From Calothrix sp. PCC 7716 (GTDB lineage: Bacteria; Cyanobacteriota; Cyanobacteriia; Cyanobacteriales; Nostocaceae): a DNA stretch of 64,000 nucleotides. Position 1 is the stretch's first letter. Each line of letters starts with the position of its first letter. Where the stretch lies: positions 9,180,580-9,244,579 of the forward strand of contig NZ_AP025018.1 in NCBI RefSeq assembly GCF_019977735.1. The letters are read 5' to 3'. Under the pieces are notes generated by a model. That model searched no databases. It was not told the DNA's origin and worked only from the letters and a program-made list of their open reading frames with translations. This document shows positions 42,496 through 51,751 of the stretch, one piece after another. A program made the position numbers and the translations under genes.

Positions 42496-44994
42496 ATGGG
42501 TAGTCACTTTGAACACCTAAAATTACCGAGAATAATAAATATTGAATTACCTCGGCGAGTTACTGGTGGTTTTGGGGGTACAAAACGTACTAATGTCAAT
42601 GAACATGGCAAGCAGTTATTAGATCAAATTTCTACCCTAGTTGATCCTGTTAAGCAAAAGACAAGCCCTTTCCGTCTTGATCCAAAATTGATTTTTAAGA
42701 TCAAAGTTGCTAAAAAACAATCTTTTCCGGACGATTTGGTAACTCAGATAGGACTAAACGTCTTAGCACGTGAACCTAATAAAGCCATTGTTGTTTTTTC
42801 ATGTGACAAAGAATTAGCTGAATTCAAAAAGCGGTTAGAGAGTTACAGCCAAATTAAAGATGGACCCAAATATGAATATTTCGGGGCAATTGATGAGCTA
42901 GTTCCCCTCGAACCTGAAGATCGCATTGGTCGTTTGTTAGAATTAAAGCCTGTACAACCAGATGAAATTGCAGCTTTAGATTTGGAACTTTGGCATACAG
43001 GTGATCGCAAAGAAATGCGAAAGTATCTAGATGATATTGCCGATGTCCTAGAAAGCTTGACCAGTGATGCTACGCCTATGAGAATGAGTGATAGCTACAT
43101 AGGTGAGTATCTATGTATTGCTCGGATTAAAGTCACTTATGAAGTTTTAGAACTATTGCTGCTAGAGAAAATCGTCAAGGAAATTGATCGTCCTCCCCAA
43201 CCTGGATTTGAGAGGACTGGGGACTACAACCTGCCCATTTCTAGTTTTCCCGAAGTTGTTCCTCCACCTGAAGATAATTGTGGCATCCTTGTTATCGACT
43301 CTGGCGTACTACGTGGTCACCCTTTGATTGCTCCGGTACTGGGTGAGGCTGAAGTATTCCCAGATGCAAAACGGAAAATTATAGAAGGTGGTCCTGACGA
43401 TGTAGTGGGACATGGTACAAGTGTCGCTGGCCTTGCTATCTATGGAAATATTGAGAACTGTATTAAACAAGGTTCGTTCGATCCAACAGCTTGGTTATTT
43501 TCTGCTCGTGTAACAGACGAAAATGGCAAATATGATGAAGATATTCTCGTAGAGACTCAGCTAGATCAAGCTATTCGTGCTTTTGTTGAACAGTATCCCA
43601 ATTGTAAAGTCATTAATATCTCGCTAGGTAACGCTGATCAAATTTACCGAACTGGTTTAAAGCAGTTTCGATTAGCAGCAAAGATAGATGAAATTGCCTA
43701 TCAATACCAACACAAAAACATTTTGTTTGTAATTTCAGCAGGTAATGCTTTCTATGAAGAAGCACAGTCTAATGAGCAACTACGAACTGACTACCCGAAT
43801 TATCTTCTAAACAAGAGCGCTCGAATTATTGACCCAGCAACTTCAGCAATTGCATTGACCGTAGGTTCTTTATCATTTGGTCGTGGTAGTATTACAGAAC
43901 CTTCTGATGTCCGTCGTCAGGCAATTGCAAATTTATCAGGATACCCTTCTCCATTTACCAGAACTGGCTTTGGTGTAGATGGAATGGTTAAACCTGACGT
44001 TGTGGACTTTGGTGGAGATTTTGTGTTAGACCTTACTTATCGAAAAGGTATAGATTTACCAAAAGTTAATATATTGCCCGATAGTGTAGCTGGTGTTTCT
44101 GTTATAACTTTATCCAAAGATTTCAACAGTTCTTTATTTCACATCTGTAGTGGTACGAGCTTTGCTGCACCTTGTATTGCTAATCTTGCTGCTCAACTTG
44201 TTACAAAATACCCACAAGCTAGTTCTAATTTAGTTCGGGCACTTATTGTTAACTCTGCCCTTCTTCCCAAGGAAATTCCACCCGAATTTCAATGTAAAGA
44301 CAAAAAGTCTCAAAGTGAACAAATTAAAAAGCAGTTAGCTATATATGGCTATGGGCAGCCTAATTTGCAACGTGCCATGTATTCAGCTGAGAACTATGTC
44401 GTTCTATCAGAAGACAATATTTTGATCAAAGTAGGCTATTTTCATATTTATGAAATTCCCCAGTTGCCGCCTGATTTTATCAAAACAAAAGGCACTCGTA
44501 TATTGTCAATTTGCTTGGCATTTGACCCGCCAACTCGCCCAACTCGCGGAGACTCATATCTGGGAGTCACAATGGAATTCGACCTCTTTAAAGGGATTGA
44601 TCGGCAAACTCTTATGAATGCCTATGAAGCTGCTAGCAAGACAAGTTCCGCTGATGAGCCTACAGAAAATACAAAAAAAAAGTTAACAGAAAAATATGGC
44701 GCTGGTATTGTTGTCAAATTGTCTCCAGGTTCCACTGTTCGGAAAAAAGGAACAGTACAAAGGGGGCAAGTTGAAATAACGCCTAGAGCAACAAAATATA
44801 ATGACGGGCCTATGACCCTAATTGTAAGTTGTAACCGTAAATGGGCTAATCCAGATGAAATCGAAATGCAACGTTATGCCTTAGTCGCTTCCATTAGCCA
44901 TTCGGATCCTCAAGTTAATTTATACAATCGCATGAAACTTCAGATTAATCAGAGAAGCGATAGAGAGCAAGAGCGACAACGAGGAAGAGTTTAG
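42496..44994 (+). CDS. ietS: Subtilisin-like serine protease of an IetAS-type pair
   Basis: 832 residues. The S8 catalytic triad is complete: Asp268 (LVIDSGV), His306 (GHGTSVAG) and Ser555 (SGTSFAAP), with oxyanion-site Asn in ISAGNA. No signal peptide, so it acts in the cytoplasm. About 260 residues precede the protease domain and 230 follow (a beta-rich region), as in IetS-type proteins. The unleashed protease is presumably toxic to infected or plasmid-free cells, while the ATPase restrains or directs it. No GGCGCC site lies in either gene, unlike the backbone, so the pair is probably acquired. Confidence 0.78.
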   Translation: MGSHFEHLKLPRIINIELPRRVTGGFGGTKRTNVNEHGKQLLDQISTLVDPVKQKTSPFRLDPKLIFKIKVAKKQSFPDDLVTQIGLNVLAREPNKAIVVFSCDKELAEFKKRLESYSQIKDGPKYEYFGAIDELVPLEPEDRIGRLLELKPVQPDEIAALDLELWHTGDRKEMRKYLDDIADVLESLTSDATPMRMSDSYIGEYLCIARIKVTYEVLELLLLEKIVKEIDRPPQPGFERTGDYNLPISSFPEVVPPPEDNCGILVIDSGVLRGHPLIAPVLGEAEVFPDAKRKIIEGGPDDVVGHGTSVAGLAIYGNIENCIKQGSFDPTAWLFSARVTDENGKYDEDILVETQLDQAIRAFVEQYPNCKVINISLGNADQIYRTGLKQFRLAAKIDEIAYQYQHKNILFVISAGNAFYEEAQSNEQLRTDYPNYLLNKSARIIDPATSAIALTVGSLSFGRGSITEPSDVRRQAIANLSGYPSPFTRTGFGVDGMVKPDVVDFGGDFVLDLTYRKGIDLPKVNILPDSVAGVSVITLSKDFNSSLFHICSGTSFAAPCIANLAAQLVTKYPQASSNLVRALIVNSALLPKEIPPEFQCKDKKSQSEQIKKQLAIYGYGQPNLQRAMYSAENYVVLSEDNILIKVGYFHIYEIPQLPPDFIKTKGTRILSICLAFDPPTRPTRGDSYLGVTMEFDLFKGIDRQTLMNAYEAASKTSSADEPTENTKKKLTEKYGAGIVVKLSPGSTVRKKGTVQRGQVEITPRATKYNDGPMTLIVSCNRKWANPDEIEMQRYALVASISHSDPQVNLYNRMKLQINQRSDREQERQRGRV

Positions 44995-45255
44995 TTAACA
45001 ATAACGTATTTTTCCCTTTGTTGCCAAAATACAATGTTCTTTAGCATTTCTCAGCCAATGTCCTGTACCAATACGAGTGGCGCCGTTTTTACTAATCTTC
45101 TCCCAAGTCAGGATAGTATGAAACTCAAATTCCCAATGCTTAATGCATTCTGCGGCTTCAATTAAATGGTTATTGGTAAACCATAACCAGAAGACACAAC
45201 CATTGTGTTCGCATAACTCAAGTATGGGTAACTTCGGAATTTCTTCCAATTTCAT
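44995..45255 (-). pseudogene. MT-A70-type methyltransferase fragment
   Basis: 86 residues reading EEIPKLPILELCEHNGCVFW, LWFTNNHLIEA, FHTILTWEKISKNGATRIGTGHWLRNAKEHCI. These match the middle of MT-A70-family adenine methylases. The DPPW catalytic motif, which should precede this block, is absent, and the C-terminal part (usually RKPxxFY) is missing because the frame ends one base before the end of the subtilase gene. It starts three bases after the upstream gene's stop. A remnant truncated by the arrival of the IetAS pair is the simplest reading; a tiny functional protein is less likely. Confidence 0.6.
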
Positions 45256-45258
45256 TCG

Positions 45259-46737
45259 TTAAAATGCTGTTTCCTGCTGAAACGAGCGCGTTAAATCTGA
45301 AACAAATGCACTAATAGCACTTATGCCTTTATGTAACGTACCGTTGCTGTCGCGATATCCAGAACGGCGCCAACCATCCCAACCTAACTGTTCGCCAATT
45401 TCTCCAAATGATAAAATAACAGAATCATTATCAAATGGTGATACTTGCTGCTTCATTTGAGCTAATTGAGCATCTTTTTCTTTAATTGAATTCTCTAGAA
45501 GTTTAACTTTAGACATCAACTGTGGCAATTTTTTCTCAAGTTCAGAGTTTAAAGCTTTTGTAGCTTGAGCATTAAAAGTGTTATCCCAGTTGTTTTGCGA
45601 AGCTTTCACAAGAGCATTTTCAAGTTCTGTCACTCGTTGCTGTAACTGTTGATTTTCAAAGTGCAAGGAGTGTAAACGCGCGATTTCTTTTTCCTTCGCT
45701 TCTAACTGCTCAATTAGCGCATGATATTTTTGTGTCATGTTTTGTGCATGTTTTTCTGCGGCAATGATTTCTTTTTTCGCAGCTTCCAGGGCGGCGTTAC
45801 GTATTTCGACAAATCGTCCTTGTTCTTCTTCTGCTTTTTCACTCTTGTACTGCCTAATCGCTTCTGCCCTAATCTGTTCAATCTCTTTCTCGGTCAGCGT
45901 ATTAGTTTCAGAAGCTTTGGGAGTAAAGATTTTTATTCCTTCCACTTGTAATTGATTAGATTTTAGTAAATGCTTTACCTGCATTCCTTGAGCAATTGTA
46001 TGGTCTAATAAAACCCAAAATTCGTCATTGTTGGCAACATCCGTGATTATCCCACAATAACCGTTCCACCCTGTATTTTCATTCTTTACCACTATCCGCA
46101 CTCCAGGCGCCTTCAATTGAGTGGGGGAATGGGAGAGTGGGTGGGAGGTAGCAAAAGTATTCTCCCCTTCTCTCTTTCCTCTTGTCTCCCCTTCTAAAAT
46201 AGTAGGCACCAATTCCTCTGAAGTGTTCGATATTTGGACGCTATCTTGATTTTGAGAAGAGGTAATATGAACTGGCACCGTATTTTGATAAACTTTGCCC
46301 GACAGTTGTTTAACCTGTGCGGCAGTCTTCTTACCTGAAGTAACTACAACTTCAAGTAAATCATCGGTTAAGTACTTTAAATGACGTAATGCTGAAACCT
46401 TCCAATTTTGAACGTTCTCACGAATTAATCGCTGTAATCTTGGGTCTAAATCTTTAAACCAGTTGTAAAGCTGTATGGCTGCTTTCGCGATATAAGTACT
46501 GGCGCCAAAAAATTGCTTGCTATCAAGCCATTGCTTGAAAACCTTCTTACCGTTTTTGCATGACACAAGACAAGAGTCTTGGATTTCTTGCAATTTTCTT
46601 CCAATCTCGATAATGCCGTCAAACGTTTGACGAACAAAGCTTTTGAACTCATTGAGAGTTTCGTTCGCTTTATACGCTAAATCTTGACTCTCAAATTGAG
46701 AATAGTTAAAAGTTGGTACAAATGGCGCCTTTGACAT
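45259..46737 (-). CDS. Coiled-coil hypothetical protein (DUF3102-like N-terminus)
   Basis: 492 residues, with GGGAG upstream of ATG 46737. The first 140 residues (FDGIIEIGRKLQEIQDSC, FFGASTYIAKAAIQLYNWFK) resemble phage/plasmid DUF3102-type proteins. A Ser/Thr/Gly linker follows, then a long coiled coil at about 285-420 (LEAAKKEIIAAEKHAQNM). The C-terminus has WDGWRRSGYRDSNGTL. Several GGCGCC sites mark it as backbone. Function unknown; DNA-binding organiser is a guess. Confidence 0.55.
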   Translation of the reverse strand: MSKAPFVPTFNYSQFESQDLAYKANETLNEFKSFVRQTFDGIIEIGRKLQEIQDSCLVSCKNGKKVFKQWLDSKQFFGASTYIAKAAIQLYNWFKDLDPRLQRLIRENVQNWKVSALRHLKYLTDDLLEVVVTSGKKTAAQVKQLSGKVYQNTVPVHITSSQNQDSVQISNTSEELVPTILEGETRGKREGENTFATSHPLSHSPTQLKAPGVRIVVKNENTGWNGYCGIITDVANNDEFWVLLDHTIAQGMQVKHLLKSNQLQVEGIKIFTPKASETNTLTEKEIEQIRAEAIRQYKSEKAEEEQGRFVEIRNAALEAAKKEIIAAEKHAQNMTQKYHALIEQLEAKEKEIARLHSLHFENQQLQQRVTELENALVKASQNNWDNTFNAQATKALNSELEKKLPQLMSKVKLLENSIKEKDAQLAQMKQQVSPFDNDSVILSFGEIGEQLGWDGWRRSGYRDSNGTLHKGISAISAFVSDLTRSFQQETAF

Positions 46738-46879
46738 GATATAGACTCCCTGTTATTACTTAACTGTGCTAATAACGTATCTATTGATACTTAAAACTAA
46801 GATTTTGGTACTGGATAGAAATTGGTTTGTAAACCCTAATTTGGCTATTGTCCATGTTGGATTTTTGTAAGGGTTGCGT

Positions 46880-47476
46880 TTATGCAGCAACGACCATGTT
46901 TTTGGTATTAAACGTTTGCCTAACCTTTATAGCTTCTGAGGCATAGTACAAGACATATTCATATTCCTGTGGCATTTTATGAAATCGAATGTCACATCCC
47001 CAATTCATTACAGTTCTATATCCAAATCCTGATACTTGAGATAATATACGAGCGCACTCAGGGAAAAAACTATTATTGGACAAGCGCAGCTTGATTTCTT
47101 CAGTCGTTAACTTGTCTAATCCGAGAGCATAATCTAAAAACTCTTTTGGAGTCAGTCTTGAAGGAGCGTACTTATCCTTGATAATTAGGCTTGCATATTT
47201 TTGATTAATACCCGCAGTTTCAATATACCCAAGTACTAATTGGTAATTAGATGGCATCAACTCAAAATTTAATGTCTTGCCCCAGTGGTTGCGAACTGTT
47301 GTTGGGTTTACGCATAGTACACGAGAAAGAACCTTGATAGCTTGAGTGCGATAACAACTGACTGTCTCTGCTTCAAAGTACTCAATTTCAGTGCAATCTC
47401 TACCTATTAGTAGATGTCGCAGGAAATTTCTTGGTTTTACGCCTTCTAATGGTAAGTAGCTGATTAAAGTCTTCAT
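46880..47476 (-). CDS. Hypothetical protein with internal duplication
   Basis: 198 residues. Two related blocks: VLSRVLCVNPTTVRNHWGK followed by ELMPSNYQLVLGYIE, and ILSQVSGFGYRTVMNWG followed by KMPQEYEYVLYYASE. Each looks like a helix-turn-helix plus helix, so a tandem DNA-binding repeat is plausible, similar in spirit to XRE domains. Function not known. Monocistronic, divergent from the 47797 gene. Confidence 0.55.
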   Translation of the reverse strand: MKTLISYLPLEGVKPRNFLRHLLIGRDCTEIEYFEAETVSCYRTQAIKVLSRVLCVNPTTVRNHWGKTLNFELMPSNYQLVLGYIETAGINQKYASLIIKDKYAPSRLTPKEFLDYALGLDKLTTEEIKLRLSNNSFFPECARILSQVSGFGYRTVMNWGCDIRFHKMPQEYEYVLYYASEAIKVRQTFNTKNMVVAA

Positions 47477-47796
47477 TTGCCACCCTCAAGTAATTATGCT
47501 TTTCTAATAATACATTTGTTTTATTTAATTTGGGGTCATCATGTTTATCTCCCTGCATGTTCAAAAGTGTCGATTTAATATTTCAGTACTAAATGTTTAA
47601 GGCTTTACAGTTTTCAAAATTATTCTAGGTTGTACGTCATACCTTGTCAATACCTGGCGTACATAACTCAAACATGATGAAAATCTTGGCGTAGAAAGCT
47701 TTGAAGGTATTTTAGTATTTAGGTACTGATAAAAAACTTAATAATTATTTGATGTCTGGCGTGATGCCTGCTGTTGTTACTTGATAAAGTATAAAA
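47477..47796. other. Divergent promoter region
   Basis: 320 bases. It contains related words CAGTACTAAATG and GTATTTAGGTACTG, and CTGGCGT words near 47654 and 47757. It may hold operator sites for the divergent genes. No ORF. Confidence 0.4.
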
Positions 47797-48423
47797 ATGG
47801 GAAAAAAAGGATATAAGTCTCAAAAAGGAGTTGGAGATATATGGAACGAGCCGAAGTCAGAGCGGTTAAGCATACGTATTACTCCAACAGGAAAAGAACT
47901 CGCTCTTGAACGTTCTCAAAGCGAGGATATTTCTTTATCTGAGGTGCTAGAGAGATATGGTAGGAATCAAATAGATGTAAAACTACTAACTAATGACCAG
48001 TTACAAGGTTTTTTAGAACAAATCATCCTTGTGGATGGTTTCGTTATTCTTGATGAAATTTATAAGTTACTTCCTCTATTTAGTTCCAGCGAGCTTCATC
48101 AGCTTATTAACAAAATTAATGATACACTTCATAATCGTTTGATAGAAGATTCCCAGATGGAAATTACGATAGCATTATTAATTCAAAAAGAAATAGAAAA
48201 AAGATTTTATACAGTAGAAAATTTAGCGAATGCTGCTCATATATCCGTAGAAAATATACTATCAATTTTAGAAGGGAATAGCCCTGAAGATGATGATATA
48301 TATGCTTTACCTTCTGTTTTAACTAAAGATGATGGAAGTATTTATGACGCAACCGAGCTTTTGAATTTAAGAGAAAAACAATTTGGTAATGGTAGTTCAA
48401 ATGGGAAGGTGATGCATCAGTGA
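47797..48423 (+). CDS. Putative ribbon-helix-helix regulator
   Basis: 208 residues. The N-terminal 55 residues (SERLSIRITPTGKELALERS, then ISLSEVLERYGRNQI) match the pattern of cyanobacterial CopG/RHH-like proteins: a short strand, then two helices. A second region (NLANAAHISVENILSIL) could be a helix-turn-helix. It overlaps the next gene by four bases (GTGA), so they act together. Confidence 0.6.
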   Translation: MGKKGYKSQKGVGDIWNEPKSERLSIRITPTGKELALERSQSEDISLSEVLERYGRNQIDVKLLTNDQLQGFLEQIILVDGFVILDEIYKLLPLFSSSELHQLINKINDTLHNRLIEDSQMEITIALLIQKEIEKRFYTVENLANAAHISVENILSILEGNSPEDDDIYALPSVLTKDDGSIYDATELLNLREKQFGNGSSNGKVMHQ

Positions 48424-49190
48424 AATTTGAAAATATTCTTAATAATGCTTACTCTGTAGTTAAAGAACATGAAGCTTGTATCTTTAAGAAAGAGCTACCT
48501 ATTACAGAGGATACTCAGATATTTTTTGATAATAAAGTCGTCAAGATACTAACTCGTACCCAAAAGTCTGCTACTTTCCTACGTAAATTTTTTGCTAATG
48601 TTTATGATTTCACAAAGAAATGGCAGTTTGAGCAGATTAATATTTTTTGGGAAGATTCTTCTCGCCATTATCAAATTCCCATAAATTCAAATCTGAGATT
48701 CAAAGGGTTATCTACCATGCAGGTTAATAATGTAATGCCCTTGATAATAGTTCCTGGCGTACAAATTGGTGAGATAAAGCTGTCGTTACCAATTTTAAGA
48801 GTTTTGTTTGAGTTTTGTGAGTATCCAGAGCGTAAGTATGGGTTAGTGCGTTGTACTGACGAACGGCAAGTGGCTTTGTCTGAGTCGAGTGCTGCTCTTA
48901 TTAAAGGTTCTGATTTACAGGAGGGTGTACAGCGAAAACGTAAAGATTACTGGTATCTACCTGATTTAGAAGCTTTTGAAAGAGAAGCTCAATTAGCATT
49001 AGAGCCTAATAACCAACACTCTATTTTAGAGTTTTCTTTTCGTGGAGTATCTAAAGATGGTTTGGATTGGCGTAAGTTCACTAATCGTTATCGGTCAATT
49101 CGTGATGATTATGGCGTTTCGTATTATGTCTCACAAAATATAGATGTTGAGCAAATAGCGGCGCCGCCACAAGTTGTAGTTCGACAATGA
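48420..49190 (+). CDS. Hypothetical protein coupled to RHH regulator
   Basis: 256 residues starting with a GTG that overlaps the preceding stop. The C-terminal block FRGVSKDGLDWRKFTNRYRSI has a PAS-like feel (a fold seen in cyanobacterial sensor proteins), but this is weak. The N-terminus is mixed alpha/beta. With the RHH partner it may form a sensor-regulator pair. Confidence 0.5.
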   Translation: MKFENILNNAYSVVKEHEACIFKKELPITEDTQIFFDNKVVKILTRTQKSATFLRKFFANVYDFTKKWQFEQINIFWEDSSRHYQIPINSNLRFKGLSTMQVNNVMPLIIVPGVQIGEIKLSLPILRVLFEFCEYPERKYGLVRCTDERQVALSESSAALIKGSDLQEGVQRKRKDYWYLPDLEAFEREAQLALEPNNQHSILEFSFRGVSKDGLDWRKFTNRYRSIRDDYGVSYYVSQNIDVEQIAAPPQVVVRQ

Positions 49191-49226
49191 TTTTCCGATT
49201 GTAAATTAAATCTAATTAAATTGTAT

Positions 49227-49787
49227 ATGACAGATATAGTCTTGGGTACACTACCATCAGTCGATAATGCTTGGTTAAATACTTTTGATTCTAATAAACC
49301 TGAAGTACTTAAGGATGCCTGTAAAATTATTTTCAGCATTCTTTATTGTACATTATCGACTTGCTCTCAAGAAGGATTTCCTTGGGCATCGCCTGTATTT
49401 TTTGTATATGATAATGATTTAAATATTTACTGGTCTTCCGCAGTAATATCGCAGCACTCACAAAATATCTATAGCAACTGCGGTAGGGTAGCAATTGCTA
49501 TTTACGACTCTTCAGTATCAGAGGGGACATGTGGAGGTGTATATTTCTCTGGAACAGCATCTGAGCTACATCCAGACAGTTTTGAACAAATTTTTGAGCT
49601 AATGCAGCAGCGCGCGGGCAAACAATTTAATAGAACCTTAAAAGATTATCAAGGCGATTCACCTCGCCGTATTTATCAATTTCAGCCAAATCAAGCATGG
49701 ATTACAGGTAGTCGAGTACCTGTAGGCAATCAGCTAGTTGATACTAAAATTAAGCTAAATTTGTTGGATTTAAAAGCCTTTCTTTAA
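49227..49787 (+). CDS. FMN-binding split-barrel (pyridoxamine oxidase-like) protein
   Basis: 186 residues from ATG 49227 (MTDIVLGTL); an in-frame TTG lies at 49221. The core reads YCTLSTCSQEGFPWASPVFF, then LNIYWSSAVISQHSQNI, VAIAIYDSS and VYFSGTASEL, the typical strand order of PNPOx-like flavoproteins. These reduce diverse substrates or bind FMN/heme; the substrate is not deducible. It has no obvious partner in the region. Confidence 0.75.
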   Translation: MTDIVLGTLPSVDNAWLNTFDSNKPEVLKDACKIIFSILYCTLSTCSQEGFPWASPVFFVYDNDLNIYWSSAVISQHSQNIYSNCGRVAIAIYDSSVSEGTCGGVYFSGTASELHPDSFEQIFELMQQRAGKQFNRTLKDYQGDSPRRIYQFQPNQAWITGSRVPVGNQLVDTKIKLNLLDLKAFL

Positions 49788-49889
49788 ACCCATACTCCGC
49801 ACTTCAAGATGTAGTACGCTGCTATTCGAGAATCGTTCCTAATTATGAGCGACAATCAAGTATTAATACTGTTAAAAGGTTTCAATTAA

Positions 49890-50540
49890 ATGAGTTTTAT
49901 TTTTAAAGATAATAAATCCGAAAAGCAACTTGCTTACAGTTGGAACATTTTAGTTAATCCTAAAAATTATTTTGTGCCTCGGACGGTAGAAGATTGTAGA
50001 AAAATTGATTTCTTTCGGTCTCATCAAATAGAAATAAACTCGCAGAAATGGTTCTTTACTGATAAATCAATTCCGGAGCTTAAGAATTTTTTTAACTGTA
50101 TTTATTCTAATGACGACGATATTCAAAATACTGTAATTTATAATACTGTCTACCAATCTACCCTTAGAGAAATAGAAATTGAAATCATTTGCAAGCTAGA
50201 ATCTAAGCCTCTAAGAGATTTTAAAAAAGCTCAGGAATTGGCGCAGTTTAGAGCTAGAGAAGTGATAAATTATTTTAGATATTTAATATGTGTTCTATGT
50301 CATCAGAGAATATATGAGAAATTAATTAAAATTGATATTTTATCTCAAGCTTTTATTCAAAAAGAAGATTTATTGGCAAGAGAGACCAATAATGGATCAA
50401 TAATTATTGTGTCAGGTGCAGGCAGAAAAAATTTAGAAAAATTTACTATTAATGAAGAAAAGTTAAGAGAGCGCCACGAGACACAAAAACTGCATGAACT
50501 TTTTTTGGGGCTTATACACAAAGTAAACAGCCTAGCCTGA
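49890..50540 (+). CDS. Hypothetical protein
   Basis: 216 residues, AT-rich, helical, basic C-terminus. The segment FKKAQELAQFRAREVINYFRYLICVL forms a long helix. No known domain. It lies near cargo genes and lacks GGCGCC. Confidence 0.45.
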   Translation: MSFIFKDNKSEKQLAYSWNILVNPKNYFVPRTVEDCRKIDFFRSHQIEINSQKWFFTDKSIPELKNFFNCIYSNDDDIQNTVIYNTVYQSTLREIEIEIICKLESKPLRDFKKAQELAQFRAREVINYFRYLICVLCHQRIYEKLIKIDILSQAFIQKEDLLARETNNGSIIIVSGAGRKNLEKFTINEEKLRERHETQKLHELFLGLIHKVNSLA

Positions 50541-50627
50541 ACCATAACAAAGGATGTGGTAATATAATCAAACAGCCTTTCTATTGTAATTTTCTCCCGG
50601 TTGCACAACTCATCAAGCTCCTCCTTA

Positions 50628-50750
50628 AGGGACTTCCAAAAATTTAATTCTCCATTGTGGAATGGGCATCCTTGCCCGTTCTTTATCTAGGCGGGAAAGG
50701 ATGCCCACCCCACAAGAAATTTTTGGGTATTTTTTTATTTGGAAGTCCCT
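50628..50750. mobile_element. Foldback MITE
   Basis: 123 bp. Ends AGGGACTTCCAAA (50628-50640) and its inverse TTTGGAAGTCCCT (50738-50750). The interior also pairs (GGGCATCC / GGATGCCC, CCCG / CGGG, TTGTGG / CCACAA), so the whole element can fold on itself. No ORF, no transposase nearby. Confidence 0.75.
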
Positions 50751-50822
50751 AATAGAAGTCTCCAATCTCACTTGACTTATTTTATTGCTTTATTAAATAA
50801 ATGTAATAAGTTATCACAGGTT

Positions 50823-51110
50823 TTACCCCAACGCTGTTATTCTGATAGCAGTTTGAGGAAATCGCTTACTTTGATAGTAAGATAACTTGATTCCTTCGAG
50901 GCGATCGCAGTTGGGCAAGACACAGAACTGAGTATTCCGCTGACTCCAATTATTGCACCAGGTTCTAGTAATTCCAAGGTTATGTTTTGCTTCTGCATCT
51001 GGGGGGATATCCCAATAACCTGGCTTTACCTGCATAAAAAATGTTAATTTTTGCCCGTAGTAATTTTTTGACCAAAATTGTTTATCCCATTCGACAACGC
51101 AATAGTTCAC
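50823..51110 (-). CDS. Hypothetical protein
   Basis: 95 residues, aromatic-rich (VEWDKQFWSKNYYGQK, CNNWSQRN). No family known to me. The only GCGATCGC seen in the window lies inside it. Confidence 0.4.
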   Translation of the reverse strand: MNYCVVEWDKQFWSKNYYGQKLTFFMQVKPGYWDIPPDAEAKHNLGITRTWCNNWSQRNTQFCVLPNCDRLEGIKLSYYQSKRFPQTAIRITALG

Positions 51111-51230
51111 ACAATGAAATATTTATGTAGCAAAGCTTATAAAAAATCTTTTGGTTGACTGAGATTATTTTCGGAATTCCATTGTGCGAACCAGTAATAT
51201 TACTATGAGATTACATGGAAAAAGTAACCA

Positions 51231-51653
51231 ATGGAACCTTTATTGACTGGTACGATTGCTCTACTACTGTTTTGTGGAAACAAATTGATTGATTGGGGAA
51301 TTGGCAAAGCTTATGATGCGGCTTTTGATAAACTCATGGAAAAATCGCCAGATACAGCCGAACAATTGACATTACCTCCAGGAGAACGGGAAAATATTGG
51401 CGAAGCGGTATTAGTGCGGATGGTGGAAAATACCGCTTTGCAGGAACCGGAGTTAAAACAAGCTTTGGAAGCACTGGGTGAAGAGGTACAAGCGATGGCT
51501 AGTAAAAAGACAGAATTGGAAACGGCTTTTAATAAATTAGCGCAGACGGTAAAAACCCAAAGTCCTGCGATTGTGAATGAAAATTGGCAAGGAATAAATA
51601 TTAAAGGTGGAACAAATACCGTTCAAAATAATACCCTTAGTTTTGGTAAATAA
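51231..51653 (+). CDS. Small effector with C-terminal amyloid-like motif (Bell-type, putative)
   Basis: 140 residues. The N-terminus is a hydrophobic helix (LLTGTIALLLFCGNKLIDWG) then helices to about 110, similar in layout to the membrane-targeting Bell domain of bacterial amyloid-controlled effectors. The last 24 residues (117-140: NENWQGINIKGGTNTVQNNT) repeat, nearly exactly, the N-terminus of the STAND protein 100 bases downstream. By analogy with HET-S/NWD2 and bacterial BASS pairs, the receptor's motif would template this one into a fibril and activate membrane damage. Function is inferred from architecture. Confidence 0.65.
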   Translation: MEPLLTGTIALLLFCGNKLIDWGIGKAYDAAFDKLMEKSPDTAEQLTLPPGERENIGEAVLVRMVENTALQEPELKQALEALGEEVQAMASKKTELETAFNKLAQTVKTQSPAIVNENWQGINIKGGTNTVQNNTLSFGK

Positions 51654-51751
51654 AGTTCTTTCGGGGTGTAATTCACTTACGCCCCATTATACTTTACTTT
51701 GCGGATACGTGAGTAAATTATTATATTTTATTTATCAAAATATATTAAAAA

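Noticed and set aside
45721-45955. Two overlapping plus-strand ORFs
   Set aside because: Antisense to a coiled-coil gene; Phe/Cys-rich as expected for the reverse of Lys/Glu/Ala-rich code.
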